Shown: positions 1 to 6,624 of the stretch, piece after piece
How the letters are laid out: each line of letters starts with the position of its first letter
How positions within the stretch are numbered: position 1 is the first letter of the stretch
Virus record (IMG/VR): IMGVR_UViG_3300046746_000245
Coordinates: 1 to 32,525 of that record
Source: a virus
Length of the DNA stretch: 32,525 bases
Strand: one strand, 5' to 3'
The notes under the pieces: generated by a model
Database searches by the model: none
Told to the model about the DNA's origin: nothing
What the model saw: only the letters and a program-made list of their open reading frames with translations
Translations under genes and position numbers: made by a program

Positions 1-471
1 AGAGTCTATACGTAGAGTTCAAAGAGTTTGCTTATAGTGTAGTAGAGTAGAACCTATAGTATAGTATAGTAGAGGCCGAAAAAACTGTTTAAGATCATAG
101 TGTTATAGTGTATAGTTGATGTAGTATAGTAGAGGTAATAGTAGAGGCCGGAGGCCTCTGTTATGTTATAACATTACATGCCAAAACCACCAATCTAGAG
201 TGGTTTTATGGTAGCGGAATCATGGATAAACAGTGGTCTACCGTGAACAATAGAGTAATAAGATTACAATTTCACCGTAGAATATATACTAAAAATTTTT
301 TCTTGACCGTGGTGCCGAGAGGTATAGTTCAAATACTTTTACCAATTCTCGTGACTGCTCTATAACCTTCTCTATACCGTAGTCTTAACCTTAGTTCGAA
401 CTCTCTACTATACTATACGAGAGCATCTACTCACAAGATAGCTCTACCTCTACTATACTATAAGAGTGGTT
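1..471. other. non-coding repeat-rich region
   Basis: I see no convincing gene here. The stretch is dominated by variants of TATAGTATAGTAGAGG on the plus strand (60-75, 122-135, 140-148) and by their inverse (403-418 and 447-462). The copy at 60-75 is a perfect 16-bp inverted match to 447-462. It also holds a palindrome AGAGGCC-GGA-GGCCTCT (143-159), a 12-bp palindrome ATGTTATAACAT (163-174) and a terminator-like hairpin (183-207). The motif resembles the -10 and downstream part of the early promoters further right (TATTATAGTAGAGTAG near 2290-2303). It may be a promoter-rich or replication region; its function is unknown. Confidence 0.6.
183..207. terminator. bidirectional terminator-like hairpin
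   Basis: AAAACCAC (183-190), a 9-nt loop and GTGGTTTT (200-207) form a perfect 8-bp stem flanked by A and T runs, so it could work in both directions. It lies downstream of the leftward early gene block. Confidence 0.5.
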
Positions 472-600
472 CTATTCTTTGTCTTCGTCTGTTGTGGGTT
501 TGGGTTGTGGTGTTATCCACTTGCCGAGATCTATCACTTCGATGCTGTCGTGACTGTCGTCTACCTCGTGCTCAGGTAATTTATCTGTTTCGTTATTCAT
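472..600 (-). CDS. small acidic hypothetical protein (42 aa)
   Basis: An ATG at 600 opens a 42-residue frame ending in TAG at 472-474. The protein is very acidic (EHEVDDSHDS, DEDKE) with a short hydrophobic centre around IEVIDLGKWI and no known domain. A TATAAATA late-promoter-like box lies only 8 bp upstream of the ATG, so the message would be nearly leaderless. No clear ribosome binding site is seen. It is the last gene of the leftward block. Function unknown; the main support is the coding-like composition and the promoter. Confidence 0.5.
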   Translation of the reverse strand: MNNETDKLPEHEVDDSHDSIEVIDLGKWITPQPKPTTDEDKE

Positions 601-608
601 AGTAGAAT

Positions 609-616
609 TATTTATA
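609..616 (-). promoter_or_regulatory. late promoter-like box TATAAATA
   Basis: On the minus strand the box reads TATAAATA, the T4 late promoter core. It ends 8 bp upstream of the ATG at 600, so transcription would start at or very near that codon. Confidence 0.5.
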
Positions 617-620
617 CACT

Positions 621-655
621 AACAGCGGGGCCACACACATCACAACAGCGGGGCC
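621..655 (+). repeat. two copies of 12-mer AACAGCGGGGCC
   Basis: The GC-rich word AACAGCGGGGCC occurs at 621-632 and 644-655, separated by 11 bp. Further copies lie at 8322-8333 (first base T), 8770-8781 and 10062-10073, all in the same orientation. The second copy forms the last codons of the minus-strand gene at 640-789. The role of the element is unknown. Confidence 0.7.
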
Positions 656-789
656 TTACGGTCTATAAGATCTAAAACTATGTAGAGTTCATCTATGGTC
701 TTGTCCAGTATACGATGAGTGTCTGCACAATCGTTCTTTGATCGTTCCTCTACTAGCCATTCAATGCGAGTTGCTACATATTTTCTCAC
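640..789 (-). CDS. small hypothetical protein (49 aa), GTG start
   Basis: The frame opens with GTG at 789, just after the stop of the upstream gene (794), and encodes 49 residues ending in TGA. The protein looks helical and charged (IEWLVEERSKND, DKTIDELYIVLDLID). Its last residues (KAPLL) come from a copy of the 12-mer repeat. No Shine-Dalgarno is evident, so translation may depend on coupling to the gene before it. Function unknown. Confidence 0.5.
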   Translation of the reverse strand: MRKYVATRIEWLVEERSKNDCADTHRILDKTIDELYIVLDLIDRKAPLL

Positions 790-793
790 AGGG

Positions 794-1072
794 TTATGTG
801 TCGTCCGGCGCATCAGGCTTTGATCCGTCTATGATACGAAACTGTGGAGGGGTTCGCTTTTCTCTTATCACTTGCACTGGATCACCGTTTTCATCTGTGC
901 CATCCACGACTTCTGTGTTGATCTTTTCAATGCCAAATTCTTCTGCTATGGCATCTGCGATGCTCACAAGAGCTTCGGCTGACTCATCGCTTATCTGAGC
1001 ATCAGCCACTACCATCATACAATTGAGAGCGGCCTCAATCATTTCTTTTACGTCATCATCTACGGGTGTCAT
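794..1072 (-). CDS. acidic hypothetical protein (92 aa)
   Basis: ATG at 1072 has a good ribosome binding site (CGGAG, about 9 bp upstream). The protein is acidic and probably helical in its first half (EMIEAALNCMMVVADAQISD, then SIADAIAEEF) and ends in a polar tail. It overlaps the upstream gene by 17 bp, so the two are likely translationally coupled. No domain recognised. Confidence 0.75.
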   Translation of the reverse strand: MTPVDDDVKEMIEAALNCMMVVADAQISDESAEALVSIADAIAEEFGIEKINTEVVDGTDENGDPVQVIREKRTPPQFRIIDGSKPDAPDDT

Positions 1073-1325
1073 TAACAGGCTCCGGTCGTAGAACTTCTAG
1101 TTCACTGTCTTCTACATGGTGCCAACGGTGACTGCCATCTGGGTTTCTAGTGATAAGAGTTTTGCCTTTGGGATCTGTAACTCTAACTATCGAAGGGTCT
1201 GCGGTAAGAGCCTCTTCTGCGGCTTCACGACTGCTCACAATGCTCTGTGGTGCGCCTTCTCTTACCAGTATCCAACGAGTTCGACTGCCTGGTGTTGAGA
1301 AGTCTCTGCTTAAACGAATGGTCAT
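1056..1325 (-). CDS. hypothetical protein (89 aa)
   Basis: ATG at 1325 follows AAAGGAAAACAA. The protein has a basic N-terminus (TIRLSRDFSTPGSRTRW) and a beta-rich middle (IVRVTDPKGKTLITRNPDG), but no recognised domain. It overlaps its neighbours at both ends (4 bp upstream, 17 bp downstream), placing it in the middle of an early operon. Confidence 0.75.
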   Translation of the reverse strand: MTIRLSRDFSTPGSRTRWILVREGAPQSIVSSREAAEEALTADPSIVRVTDPKGKTLITRNPDGSHRWHHVEDSELEVLRPEPVNDTRR

Positions 1326-1582
1326 TTGTTTTCCTTTGCTCGTGTAATTATCTCTAGAGCCGCAGGGTATTCTGTCATCTCGACTAGTTCTTGTTCGAGG
1401 AAATCCTGTCGAGCAATTTCGTTTAGAACTTCAGTTCTAGCTGAGATGCTCTGCCTCGTAACGCCATCGCTCTGTTCATTGGAGAACTGTTCAAAGTTTT
1501 CAATCTCTGGATTGATATAAACTGTCATAGAAATGTTATAGGGTTGTTGGTTGAGGAAACCGTTGATTTGCTGCCAGCTCAC
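1322..1582 (-). CDS. hypothetical protein (86 aa), GTG start
   Basis: The start is GTG at 1582, four bases overlapping the TGA of the SWIM-finger gene, with AAGGAG placed correctly upstream. An NMTV-like hydrophobic strand near residues 16-22 (ISMTVYI) precedes a helical, glutamate-rich C-terminal half (LNEIARQDFLEQELVEM). No domain recognised; the fit within the operon is the main support. Confidence 0.7.
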   Translation of the reverse strand: MSWQQINGFLNQQPYNISMTVYINPEIENFEQFSNEQSDGVTRQSISARTEVLNEIARQDFLEQELVEMTEYPAALEIITRAKENK

Positions 1583-1803
1583 ACCATTGCTCCTTCTACT
1601 TGGGCTACCACTGCCTTGCTATGCTTACAACGACCGTGATAAGCGAAGCCTGTACATTCACATTCAAAACCCCTGTCGTGTAAGGTAACAAGGTATTCGT
1701 TGCCTTTACTGCCTGCCACAGGCCATTCGATGCCTACCATCCAATGATCCTTGGGATCGAACAGTGTAGGCATCAAATATTTTTTTGCAAAACGCTTAGG
1801 CAC
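1579..1803 (-). CDS. SWIM-type zinc finger protein (74 aa)
   Basis: I start this gene at GTG 1803, which overlaps the stop of the gene at 1796-1972. An ATG at 1893 would give 104 residues but overlap that gene by about 80 bp. The C-terminal half carries a SWIM-like zinc site CxC(8)CxH: C48, C50, C59, H61 (FECECTGFAYHGRCKH). SWIM fingers mediate DNA or protein contacts; in a phage early gene this could be an anti-host or regulatory protein, but that is inference. The first 45 residues look like a small beta domain around WMVGIEWPV. Confidence 0.7.
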   Translation of the reverse strand: MPKRFAKKYLMPTLFDPKDHWMVGIEWPVAGSKGNEYLVTLHDRGFECECTGFAYHGRCKHSKAVVAQVEGAMV

Positions 1804-1972
1804 CGTCGTCCATCTCCAGTTCGTAGTGATCAGGGACATCTTCATCCATCTGTCGTTGGACTTCGTCCCATACATCTGCTTGAGCCACGCCATGTTTGCG
1901 AATGAATACCTCTCGGCTGCACCACACGGCGTCTTCTTGCATTTCTAAAACCCAGTTGCCAATCTTGCTCAT
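1796..1972 (-). CDS. hypothetical protein (58 aa)
   Basis: The ATG at 1972 has GGAG seven bases upstream and is preferred over an in-frame TTG 12 bp earlier, which is itself part of the ribosome binding site. The protein starts MSKIGNWVLEMQED and ends very acidic (QMDEDVPDHYELEMDDGA). No domain recognised. It lies just downstream of the 1974-2264 gene and overlaps the next gene at its stop. Confidence 0.7.
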   Translation of the reverse strand: MSKIGNWVLEMQEDAVWCSREVFIRKHGVAQADVWDEVQRQMDEDVPDHYELEMDDGA

Positions 1973-1973
1973 C

Positions 1974-2264
1974 TTATACTCCAATCGCCAAAGGGGTTAC
2001 CATTGACGCTGTGACTTTCCAGCGTGTTCTAGATTGACTGTCTTCGACTACCAATGTCTTGGTGTTGACTTTGATCACTTTGCCTGTGACAGTTTGACCT
2101 CCACGGCCGTTAAATGAAACAACATCACCTACTCGTACCTTACGAGTGACCGAACGTGCAAGAGCTGTTCGTTTGAGTTTGATCGCTTCGATTGCTTCGT
2201 TCAGCTCATCGTTTGACTGTAGGTTGTAAATTGCTTCAACGGCTTTTGTTACGGTGTTTGACAT
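1974..2264 (-). CDS. hypothetical protein with small beta-barrel-like domain (96 aa)
   Basis: ATG at 2264 is preceded by AGAGGAGC. The N-terminal half is helical (AVEAIYNLQSNDELNEAIEA). The C-terminal half is an SH3/KOW-like barrel: VRVGDVVSFNGRGG, then TVTGKVIKVNTKTLVV. Such barrels often bind nucleic acid or proteins, but I cannot name a family. It is the first gene behind the early promoter at 2298-2325. Confidence 0.75.
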   Translation of the reverse strand: MSNTVTKAVEAIYNLQSNDELNEAIEAIKLKRTALARSVTRKVRVGDVVSFNGRGGQTVTGKVIKVNTKTLVVEDSQSRTRWKVTASMVTPLAIGV

Positions 2265-2297
2265 TTTAATGCTCCTCTAATGTCTATCTACTCTACT

Positions 2298-2325
2298 ATA
2301 ATAACATCTATTCCTAGAGTGTCAA
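2298..2325 (-). promoter_or_regulatory. early sigma70-type promoter
   Basis: Minus strand: TTGACA (2325-2320), 16 bp, TATTAT (2303-2298), followed by AGTAGAGTAG. It drives the leftward operon starting at 2264. The upstream CCAAAAGAGG box shared by the other copies is degenerate here. Confidence 0.8.
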
Positions 2326-2334
2326 CTGAAATGG

Positions 2335-2832
2335 TTAGACCGCTTCCTCTTCTTCTTCCTCTTCATACCCTTCCAGCTGTTCGTCTAGTGCGAACTCATC
2401 TACAAGGTATTCGGGGATATTGTCTCGGATGTTCTTGCTGGTGAACTCATCATACTCATAGTGATCATCAGCGCCTTCGGAGTCCCAACAGCCTACGAAG
2501 CACATGCCTGACTCTTCATACATCAATTGAATATAGCATGAGTCCCAGTCATCTGCAAGAGCTTGGAAAGCGTCAATAGGTGGCGACCAAGCTGATTGGA
2601 ACCATCCTTCAATGGTCGAAGTGCCATCGCCGTTGTCTGTATATTCAAGACCCTCTGTGCTTACATCCCATTTGGTTCCCCATGCTTCAACAGCCGTGCC
2701 AAAGTCCCATTCACCTATGGGCTTGATTGCTTCCAGCAAGCCTTCACCATCTGATTCAATGACCTCTTTGAGTTCTACCAATGTATCAGTTGAACCAGTG
2801 ATGATTAAATTGTTTGAGCACCAATTAGGCAT
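2335..2832 (-). CDS. DUF1281 / YubB-like (Api92-like) protein
   Basis: The opening MPNWCSNNLIITG is the signature of the DUF1281/YubB ferredoxin-like-domain family found on plasmids and phages. Its function is unknown. After the ferredoxin-like N-terminal part comes a tryptophan-rich middle typical of the family (AWGTKWDVS, EGWFQSAWSPP) and a C-terminal poly-glutamate tail (EGYEEEEEEEAV). A GAGGAG sits just upstream of the ATG, and TAATG overlaps the stop of the preceding gene. Length (165 aa) fits the family. Confidence 0.8.
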   Translation of the reverse strand: MPNWCSNNLIITGSTDTLVELKEVIESDGEGLLEAIKPIGEWDFGTAVEAWGTKWDVSTEGLEYTDNGDGTSTIEGWFQSAWSPPIDAFQALADDWDSCYIQLMYEESGMCFVGCWDSEGADDHYEYDEFTSKNIRDNIPEYLVDEFALDEQLEGYEEEEEEEAV

Positions 2833-3002
2833 TATACATTCTCCTCAGTTGAAAAATCGAAACGATCAGGATATTCATTTGCACGAAGCATATCTTTGAC
2901 ATCGTCCATGTTCATATACTTGAGCGCCGCGACCAACATCTGCTGGGCGTCAAAGCCGTTGTCTTCTACCAATTCTATTGCGTAATCTCTGTAGTCAATC
3001 AT
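2832..3002 (-). CDS. hypothetical protein (56 aa)
   Basis: The ATG at 3002 has AGAGGG upstream, and the stop overlaps the next start as TAATG, so the two genes are coupled. The protein looks all-helical and acidic (MIDYRDYAIELVEDNGF; ALKYMNMDDVKDMLRANEYP). No domain recognised. It is the promoter-proximal gene behind 3037-3064. Confidence 0.7.
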   Translation of the reverse strand: MIDYRDYAIELVEDNGFDAQQMLVAALKYMNMDDVKDMLRANEYPDRFDFSTEENV

Positions 3003-3036
3003 GTCATTGCCCTCTGTTTGCTTAACTTACTCTACT

Positions 3037-3064
3037 ATAATAACACCTTTGCCTTAGATGTCAA
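3037..3064 (-). promoter_or_regulatory. early sigma70-type promoter
   Basis: Minus strand: CCAAAAGAGG, then TTGACA (3064-3059), 16 bp, TATTAT (3042-3037), AGTAGAGTA. It drives 3002 leftward. The -35 region lies just after the stop of the upstream gene. Confidence 0.85.
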
Positions 3065-3074
3065 CCTCTTTTGG

Positions 3075-3536
3075 TTAAGACGCTGTGTCTTTCTCTAGAA
3101 CAGTTTCAACAAAATCAAAGATAGGATAACCTGCTTGGTCGTTGTTGCCTACACGATTGACCAACCACTGCTCGCCGTTCCAGACATAGGCATATTCTTC
3201 GCCACAAGTCTCGACCATGTCTTGCAAGTCATCAAATGTCATAGGAGCAACCCGAGCCCAATCCTCACCACGGTCTCGATTATAGGCAAGAGTCCAATTT
3301 GGTGTTAGTGCAAGTTCTGGCTCGTCGTAGTTGCGATCGAAAGGATGTTTTTGTCCAATTTCTTCGCGGAGCGATGAAATCGATCCTAAGTCGATCAACG
3401 ATTGGATCTTTGCTTGATCTGTATAATTTTCGTTGAGCATTGCACCATTATAGGAAGGGTAACCATCCCAGTGACAATAGATTGTCCGGAATTTACCTTC
3501 TTCTGTTTTCATTGCGATTGTTGAACGAGTTGCCAT
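3075..3536 (-). CDS. conserved phage protein (MATRSTIA type)
   Basis: I start at the ATG at 3536, nine bases after GAGGG; an ATG two codons earlier is too close to that site. The opening MATRSTIAMKTEEGKFRTIY, followed by CHWDGYPSYNGAMLNENY, is a pattern I associate with a widespread phage/plasmid protein of unknown function. The rest contains an aromatic core (AYVWNGEQWLVNR). It is a single-gene unit between two early promoters. Confidence 0.75.
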   Translation of the reverse strand: MATRSTIAMKTEEGKFRTIYCHWDGYPSYNGAMLNENYTDQAKIQSLIDLGSISSLREEIGQKHPFDRNYDEPELALTPNWTLAYNRDRGEDWARVAPMTFDDLQDMVETCGEEYAYVWNGEQWLVNRVGNNDQAGYPIFDFVETVLEKDTAS

Positions 3537-3573
3537 TTGCATATTCCCTCTGCAAGTTTCTATCTACTCATAC

Positions 3574-3601
3574 ATAATAACACCTTTGCCTTAGATGTCA
3601 A
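3574..3601 (-). promoter_or_regulatory. early sigma70-type promoter
   Basis: Minus strand: AAAAGAGG, TTGACA (3601-3596), 16 bp, TATTAT (3579-3574), then GTATGAGTAGATAG. The -35 box is inside the last codons of the upstream gene (EVDI-stop). It drives the gene starting at 3536. Confidence 0.85.
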
Positions 3602-3881
3602 CCTCTTTTGAGAAGGTTTCTAGGAATTTTAATTTGGCCATAATCCCTGACACATCTTCGGGCAAAAGACCAGGAATGACGTCATCTGTAGTGTCGTCCT
3701 CATCCTCTGGTATCCCGTGGATGCCTGGAAGTTGGACAAAATCGTCACCTTCGAAGATCGCGACTTCATAGAGTGTCTTCCGTTCTTCTAGTATCACGCT
3801 GAGTTCATACCGTCCGAACTGTTGGACTGCCTGGAAGTGGTTCGGCCTTACTTCTCTAAATACAAGATCCTTAAATGACAT
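3591..3881 (-). CDS. hypothetical protein (96 aa)
   Basis: The chosen start is ATG 3881 (MSFKDLVFREV); an ATG at 3893 would add MSIL but overlap the upstream gene more. A beta-rich first half (ELSVILEERKTLYEVAIFEG) is followed by an acidic stretch (EDEDDTTDD) and a helical end. Its final codons double as the -35 region of the next promoter. No domain recognised. Confidence 0.65.
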   Translation of the reverse strand: MSFKDLVFREVRPNHFQAVQQFGRYELSVILEERKTLYEVAIFEGDDFVQLPGIHGIPEDEDDTTDDVIPGLLPEDVSGIMAKLKFLETFSKEVDI

Positions 3882-4158
3882 TAGAATACTCATTATGTTT
3901 TTTGGTGTACCATTTCTCTTTTACAGGCAAACCAAACTCGTCTTCGTCTACGCAGACAACCACACGAGTCTTCATCACCTGAGCATAACGATAGCCTCGA
4001 TCGCCACATATGCCTTCGCCACCAACCCATACCTTGTGTGGGAAGTCTTCATTCAATCCATTAAGTGGATCGTCATTCAAAGAATATTCAAACCAATTGC
4101 CTGTGTCTTTCTCTTGGAAAGCACCAATTGGATCTTTGGTGTAGGTGTAGTATGCCAT
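3871..4158 (-). CDS. hypothetical protein (95 aa)
   Basis: The ATG at 4158 lies directly after the TAG of the 38-residue gene upstream. The protein is aromatic-rich (MAYYTYTKDPIGAF, GNWFEYSLN) with a beta segment MKTRVVVCVDED. No domain recognised. It belongs to the four-gene run 4633 to 3591. Confidence 0.7.
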   Translation of the reverse strand: MAYYTYTKDPIGAFQEKDTGNWFEYSLNDDPLNGLNEDFPHKVWVGGEGICGDRGYRYAQVMKTRVVVCVDEDEFGLPVKEKWYTKKHNEYSNVI

Positions 4159-4275
4159 CTAGCCTCTCCCTTTGAGCAGAGCGTGGATCAATTTTGCTTC
4201 TTTGCCTTTGATGCGAGGATCTTTCTTAATCTCTTGCTCAACGGCTTTCTCATTGTATTTAGGATCCTGTGACAA
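4159..4275 (-). CDS. small basic hypothetical protein (38 aa), TTG start
   Basis: The frame begins with TTG at 4275, nine bases after GGAG and inside the last codons of the upstream gene (17-bp overlap). The product is MSQDPKYNEKAVEQEIKKDP followed by RIKGKEAKLIHALLKGRG: helical and basic. An alternative ATG frame here gives only 21 residues. Function unknown. Gene density and the ribosome binding site support it. Confidence 0.6.
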   Translation of the reverse strand: MSQDPKYNEKAVEQEIKKDPRIKGKEAKLIHALLKGRG

Positions 4276-4633
4276 GGTCAAAAACTCCTTCACCTATCGC
4301 TTCTAAGTCTTCGATGAAAATATGGTGATCTGGATCACCGTCGCTGTTCTTAGCATTGCGAATGGCAGCATCACATGCCTGCCAAATGTCTGCCCAGCGT
4401 TTACCAATAACTTGGACTTCTGTATTATAGCCCCAAGCCTCGCAACGATTGCGAATTGTCATTGGTAATTTGAATGGATGCTCGTTCTCCATTCGAATGC
4501 CGTCTTCTAGCATTGACCAAACAGTTCTAAAACCACAGGAATCGCCATAGGCACTGAAGTAATCCATTTCGTCAATGAGAGCCTCATGAGCCAATGTTTC
4601 AGCGTCTACGTCTTCAAACCAAATATTTTGCAT
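4259..4633 (-). CDS. hypothetical protein (124 aa)
   Basis: ATG 4633 (MQNIWFEDVDAET) has GGAGGG upstream; an in-frame TTG is part of that site and was rejected. The protein is mixed and acidic, with cysteine/tryptophan-rich stretches (GDSCGFRTVWSM, NRCEAWGYN, RWADIWQACDA). I do not recognise a family. First gene after the promoter at 4667-4694. Confidence 0.7.
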   Translation of the reverse strand: MQNIWFEDVDAETLAHEALIDEMDYFSAYGDSCGFRTVWSMLEDGIRMENEHPFKLPMTIRNRCEAWGYNTEVQVIGKRWADIWQACDAAIRNAKNSDGDPDHHIFIEDLEAIGEGVFDLVTGS

Positions 4634-4666
4634 GGAGCCCTCCAATTGCGTTTCTATTACTTATAT

Positions 4667-4694
4667 ATAATAACACCTTTGCCGTAGATGTCAA
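4667..4694 (-). promoter_or_regulatory. early sigma70-type promoter
   Basis: Minus strand: CCAAAAGTGG, TTGACA (4694-4689), 16 bp, TATTAT (4672-4667). It drives the genes 4633 to 3591. Confidence 0.85.
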
Positions 4695-4708
4695 CCACTT
4701 TTGGTAAC

Positions 4709-4840
4709 TTAATTCAACATCCTCATACAGGTCAAGATAGAATTTTCTCCTAGGCAGTCGTTCCATTGATGAACGATAAGAGCAATCGCAAAACCGATAA
4801 GGACAATGCCTAGGCCGAGCTGAACAACGAGTTTTGTCAT
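4709..4840 (-). CDS. small membrane protein (43 aa)
   Basis: ATG at 4840 overlaps the stop of the upstream gene by 4 bp (ATGA). Residues 4-24 form one clear membrane helix (LVVQLGLGIVLIGFAIALIV), followed by a short tail with two cysteines (C29, C38). Such small early phage membrane proteins often act on host envelope or defence functions, but nothing specific can be said. Confidence 0.65.
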   Translation of the reverse strand: MTKLVVQLGLGIVLIGFAIALIVHQWNDCLGENSILTCMRMLN

Positions 4841-5223
4841 ATTAAGAAGTCTTCCTTCAATCGATCTAACATTCGAAGAGCTTCTGTACGAGCTTGATCA
4901 ATAGCTTCGTCAACCATGTCGTCTATATGACCCTCGCCATCGTTCTTTAGCCACGTCTCGGGTGACTCGCTTACAATAGATCCTAGATATGTTTCACCCA
5001 TTACCTTGTCGTCATATTTGACTTGGACTCTGCAGATCATGTGCTGCCAAACGCCTGACTCTAGATTCTCAATCAATTCAGGGTAGTAATCTGCGTCTGT
5101 ATCAAACAACAGATCCAATTGGGTGTCATCAGGTGCGAACCCAATCTCTACAATGAACTGATCCTTGTCGAACTGTTCTTCGACAATAAAATTATTATTC
5201 TTTTCAAAAAAGGTATGTGTCAT
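4837..5223 (-). CDS. acidic hypothetical protein (128 aa)
   Basis: ATG at 5223 overlaps the preceding stop as TAATG. The protein is strongly acidic, with a beta-rich N-terminal half (NFIVEEQFDKDQFIVEIGF) and a helical C-terminus (DEAIDQARTEALRMLDRLKE). No domain recognised. Middle gene of a three-gene operon 5516-4709. Confidence 0.7.
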   Translation of the reverse strand: MTHTFFEKNNNFIVEEQFDKDQFIVEIGFAPDDTQLDLLFDTDADYYPELIENLESGVWQHMICRVQVKYDDKVMGETYLGSIVSESPETWLKNDGEGHIDDMVDEAIDQARTEALRMLDRLKEDFLI

Positions 5224-5516
5224 TATACTAGTTCCTCTTCGGTAAAGTTCGCATCATCATCGCTGAAGTCTTCTACAAACTCTTCTACTTCACGGCCTTC
5301 TGCGAACAGCATCAACTCTGTTGCCAACATTCGTGCTTGATGCCGTGTCAATTGCAATGAGTTGAAGAACTGGTCGCTTACATCTTTTGACTGACCTTTG
5401 GGTTTACGCTGAGTGACCTGTATGCAAGTCATTCTGTTCTCACCACCCCAGAAGCGAGTCTGAGTCAATTCGTTTTGGAATGTGCAGTCTGGTACGTTTC
5501 TAAGTTCTGTGGACAT
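5223..5516 (-). CDS. hypothetical protein (97 aa)
   Basis: The ATG at 5516 follows a weak GGGG-type site (GAGGGGTTAGACA). Residues 10-35 contain an aromatic/polar segment (DCTFQNELTQTRFWGGENR), then a helix (LQLTRHQARMLATELMLFAE) and an acidic tail (DFSDDDANFTEEELV). Family not recognised. First gene of its operon. Confidence 0.7.
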   Translation of the reverse strand: MSTELRNVPDCTFQNELTQTRFWGGENRMTCIQVTQRKPKGQSKDVSDQFFNSLQLTRHQARMLATELMLFAEGREVEEFVEDFSDDDANFTEEELV

Positions 5517-5549
5517 TGTCTAACCCCTCTAGTGTCTGCCTACTCATAC

Positions 5550-5577
5550 ATAATAACATCTCTCAAGTAGATGTCAA
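5550..5577 (-). promoter_or_regulatory. early sigma70-type promoter
   Basis: Minus strand: CCAAAAGAGG, TTGACA (5577-5572), 16 bp, TATTAT (5555-5550), then GTATGAGTAG. It drives 5516 leftward. Confidence 0.85.
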
Positions 5578-5589
5578 CCTCTTTTGGTG

Positions 5590-6165
5590 TTATTGCGTTT
5601 CTAAAAGACCGTATCCGAGCTTGGTCATCAACGTGTCTGCTAGGTTAGGATAACGAGTGACAATGTCCTCGACGAACTTATCTTGTTCTTTTGCGTTCAT
5701 ACGAGCCACGCTCTCTGCGGCGTCACTGATCGTTGCCTGCTTAGGTAGTTTAACTGCCTTAGGCTTACGAGCGACCTTCTTAGGCTTAGGCTTAGAGCAA
5801 GTATAAGAGTCGCTCCAGCTACCTACTGAAATACTATAGTAGAAGGCAGTGTGGAAATAATCTGTCATTGAATCTGAATCATCAAACCACGCACGACCCC
5901 CTGGAACTGAAGCTGGCGCAGTGTGGATGATCTCTAGCATTTTTTCGAACATCTTTTGATGACGTCCTGTGCGATTCAAATGGTATTGATTGATTTGAGC
6001 GTGTCCTCGCTCATCTGTAATGTCACTGAAGTCTACAGTGCCTGCCTTAATAATAATGTCTACGGATGAATGATGTTGCTTGCGAACGCCGAACTTTAAC
6101 TGTGGAAAAGCCTCTTTTAATTGCTGACGAATTGCACGAACCTCTGGAGTGGAAATATAAGCCAT
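5590..6165 (-). CDS. LPD29-like domain protein (191 aa)
   Basis: ATG at 6165 follows GAGGG. The N-terminal 120 residues resemble the large polyvalent protein-associated domain 29: AIRQQLKEAFPQLKFGVRKQ, then a beta stretch SVDIIIKAG, and FHTAFYYSISVGSW. LPD29 occurs in phage and conjugative-element proteins; its function is unknown. A basic linker (KPKPKKVARKPKAVKLPK, residues 124-141) may contact nucleic acid. The C-terminal part is helical. Single-gene unit between two early promoters. Confidence 0.7.
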   Translation of the reverse strand: MAYISTPEVRAIRQQLKEAFPQLKFGVRKQHHSSVDIIIKAGTVDFSDITDERGHAQINQYHLNRTGRHQKMFEKMLEIIHTAPASVPGGRAWFDDSDSMTDYFHTAFYYSISVGSWSDSYTCSKPKPKKVARKPKAVKLPKQATISDAAESVARMNAKEQDKFVEDIVTRYPNLADTLMTKLGYGLLETQ

Positions 6166-6202
6166 TTTGTAACCCTCTGTCTTTGTTTCTACTTACTCAT
6201 AC

Positions 6203-6230
6203 ATAATAACATCTATCGCTAGGATGTCAA
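6203..6230 (-). promoter_or_regulatory. early sigma70-type promoter
   Basis: Minus strand: CCAAAAAAGG, TTGACA (6230-6225), 16 bp, TATTAT (6208-6203). The -35 overlaps the stop codon of the upstream gene. It drives 6165 leftward. Confidence 0.85.
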
Positions 6231-6415
6231 CCTTTTTTGGCAGGTTTCTTTGGTGGAGTTGCCTTTTTCTTCCTGCCCCTGCCCCACATGGTCATTGTCG
6301 CCATTAGTTCAGGATCTGTTTCTGTCATTGGTGGACAGACAGTAATTTCATTTCCTTTAGCAAGCCATTCGTCAATAAGGCTCTGTTCAGATGATGTCGT
6401 TGGTTCTTTAGGCAT
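6227..6415 (-). CDS. small hypothetical protein with basic tail (62 aa)
   Basis: ATG at 6415 overlaps the upstream stop by one base (TAATG). The first 45 residues are acidic/polar, and the end is strongly basic (GRGRKKKATPPKKPAKKG), which suggests contact with nucleic acid. No domain recognised. Last gene of the four-gene operon starting at 7255. Confidence 0.7.
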   Translation of the reverse strand: MPKEPTTSSEQSLIDEWLAKGNEITVCPPMTETDPELMATMTMWGRGRKKKATPPKKPAKKG

Positions 6416-6624
6416 TAATCAATTTCCTCAATGGTTATCATATAATTTTTTCCGTTGATGTCAGTCACGCCCATTGTCTTTTTTGTAGACATAAAATAAC
6501 CTTTGGTTGGGTGCAGGTCCATGTTGACTGGACCTGTCGCTTTCATCATTGTATCGTTGTCGCTAATCTCGCGATCTAAGAGTGTTTTCACACGACTTGC
6601 AATGTAATCACAATATACCAACAT
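6415..6624 (-). CDS. hypothetical protein (69 aa)
   Basis: I start at ATG 6624, which overlaps the upstream TGA (TGATG); a GTG one codon earlier is possible. The protein has a helical N-terminus (MLVYCDYIASRVKTLLDREI) and a beta-rich C-terminus (GVTDINGKNYMITIEEID). No domain recognised. Confidence 0.7.
   Translation of the reverse strand: MLVYCDYIASRVKTLLDREISDNDTMMKATGPVNMDLHPTKGYFMSTKKTMGVTDINGKNYMITIEEID

Noticed and set aside
222-365. Open frame of 47 codons on the plus strand within the left non-coding region
   Set aside because: No clear ribosome binding site, low-complexity surroundings and a non-conserved-looking composition; likely chance in a repeat-rich segment.
738-998. 86-residue plus-strand frame
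   Set aside because: Lies antisense to the well-supported minus-strand genes at 640-789 and 794-1072 and has no ribosome binding site.
1579-1893. Longer start for the SWIM-finger gene (ATG 1893)
   Set aside because: Would overlap the upstream gene by about 80 bp; the GTG at 1803 overlaps only the stop and matches the gene packing elsewhere.
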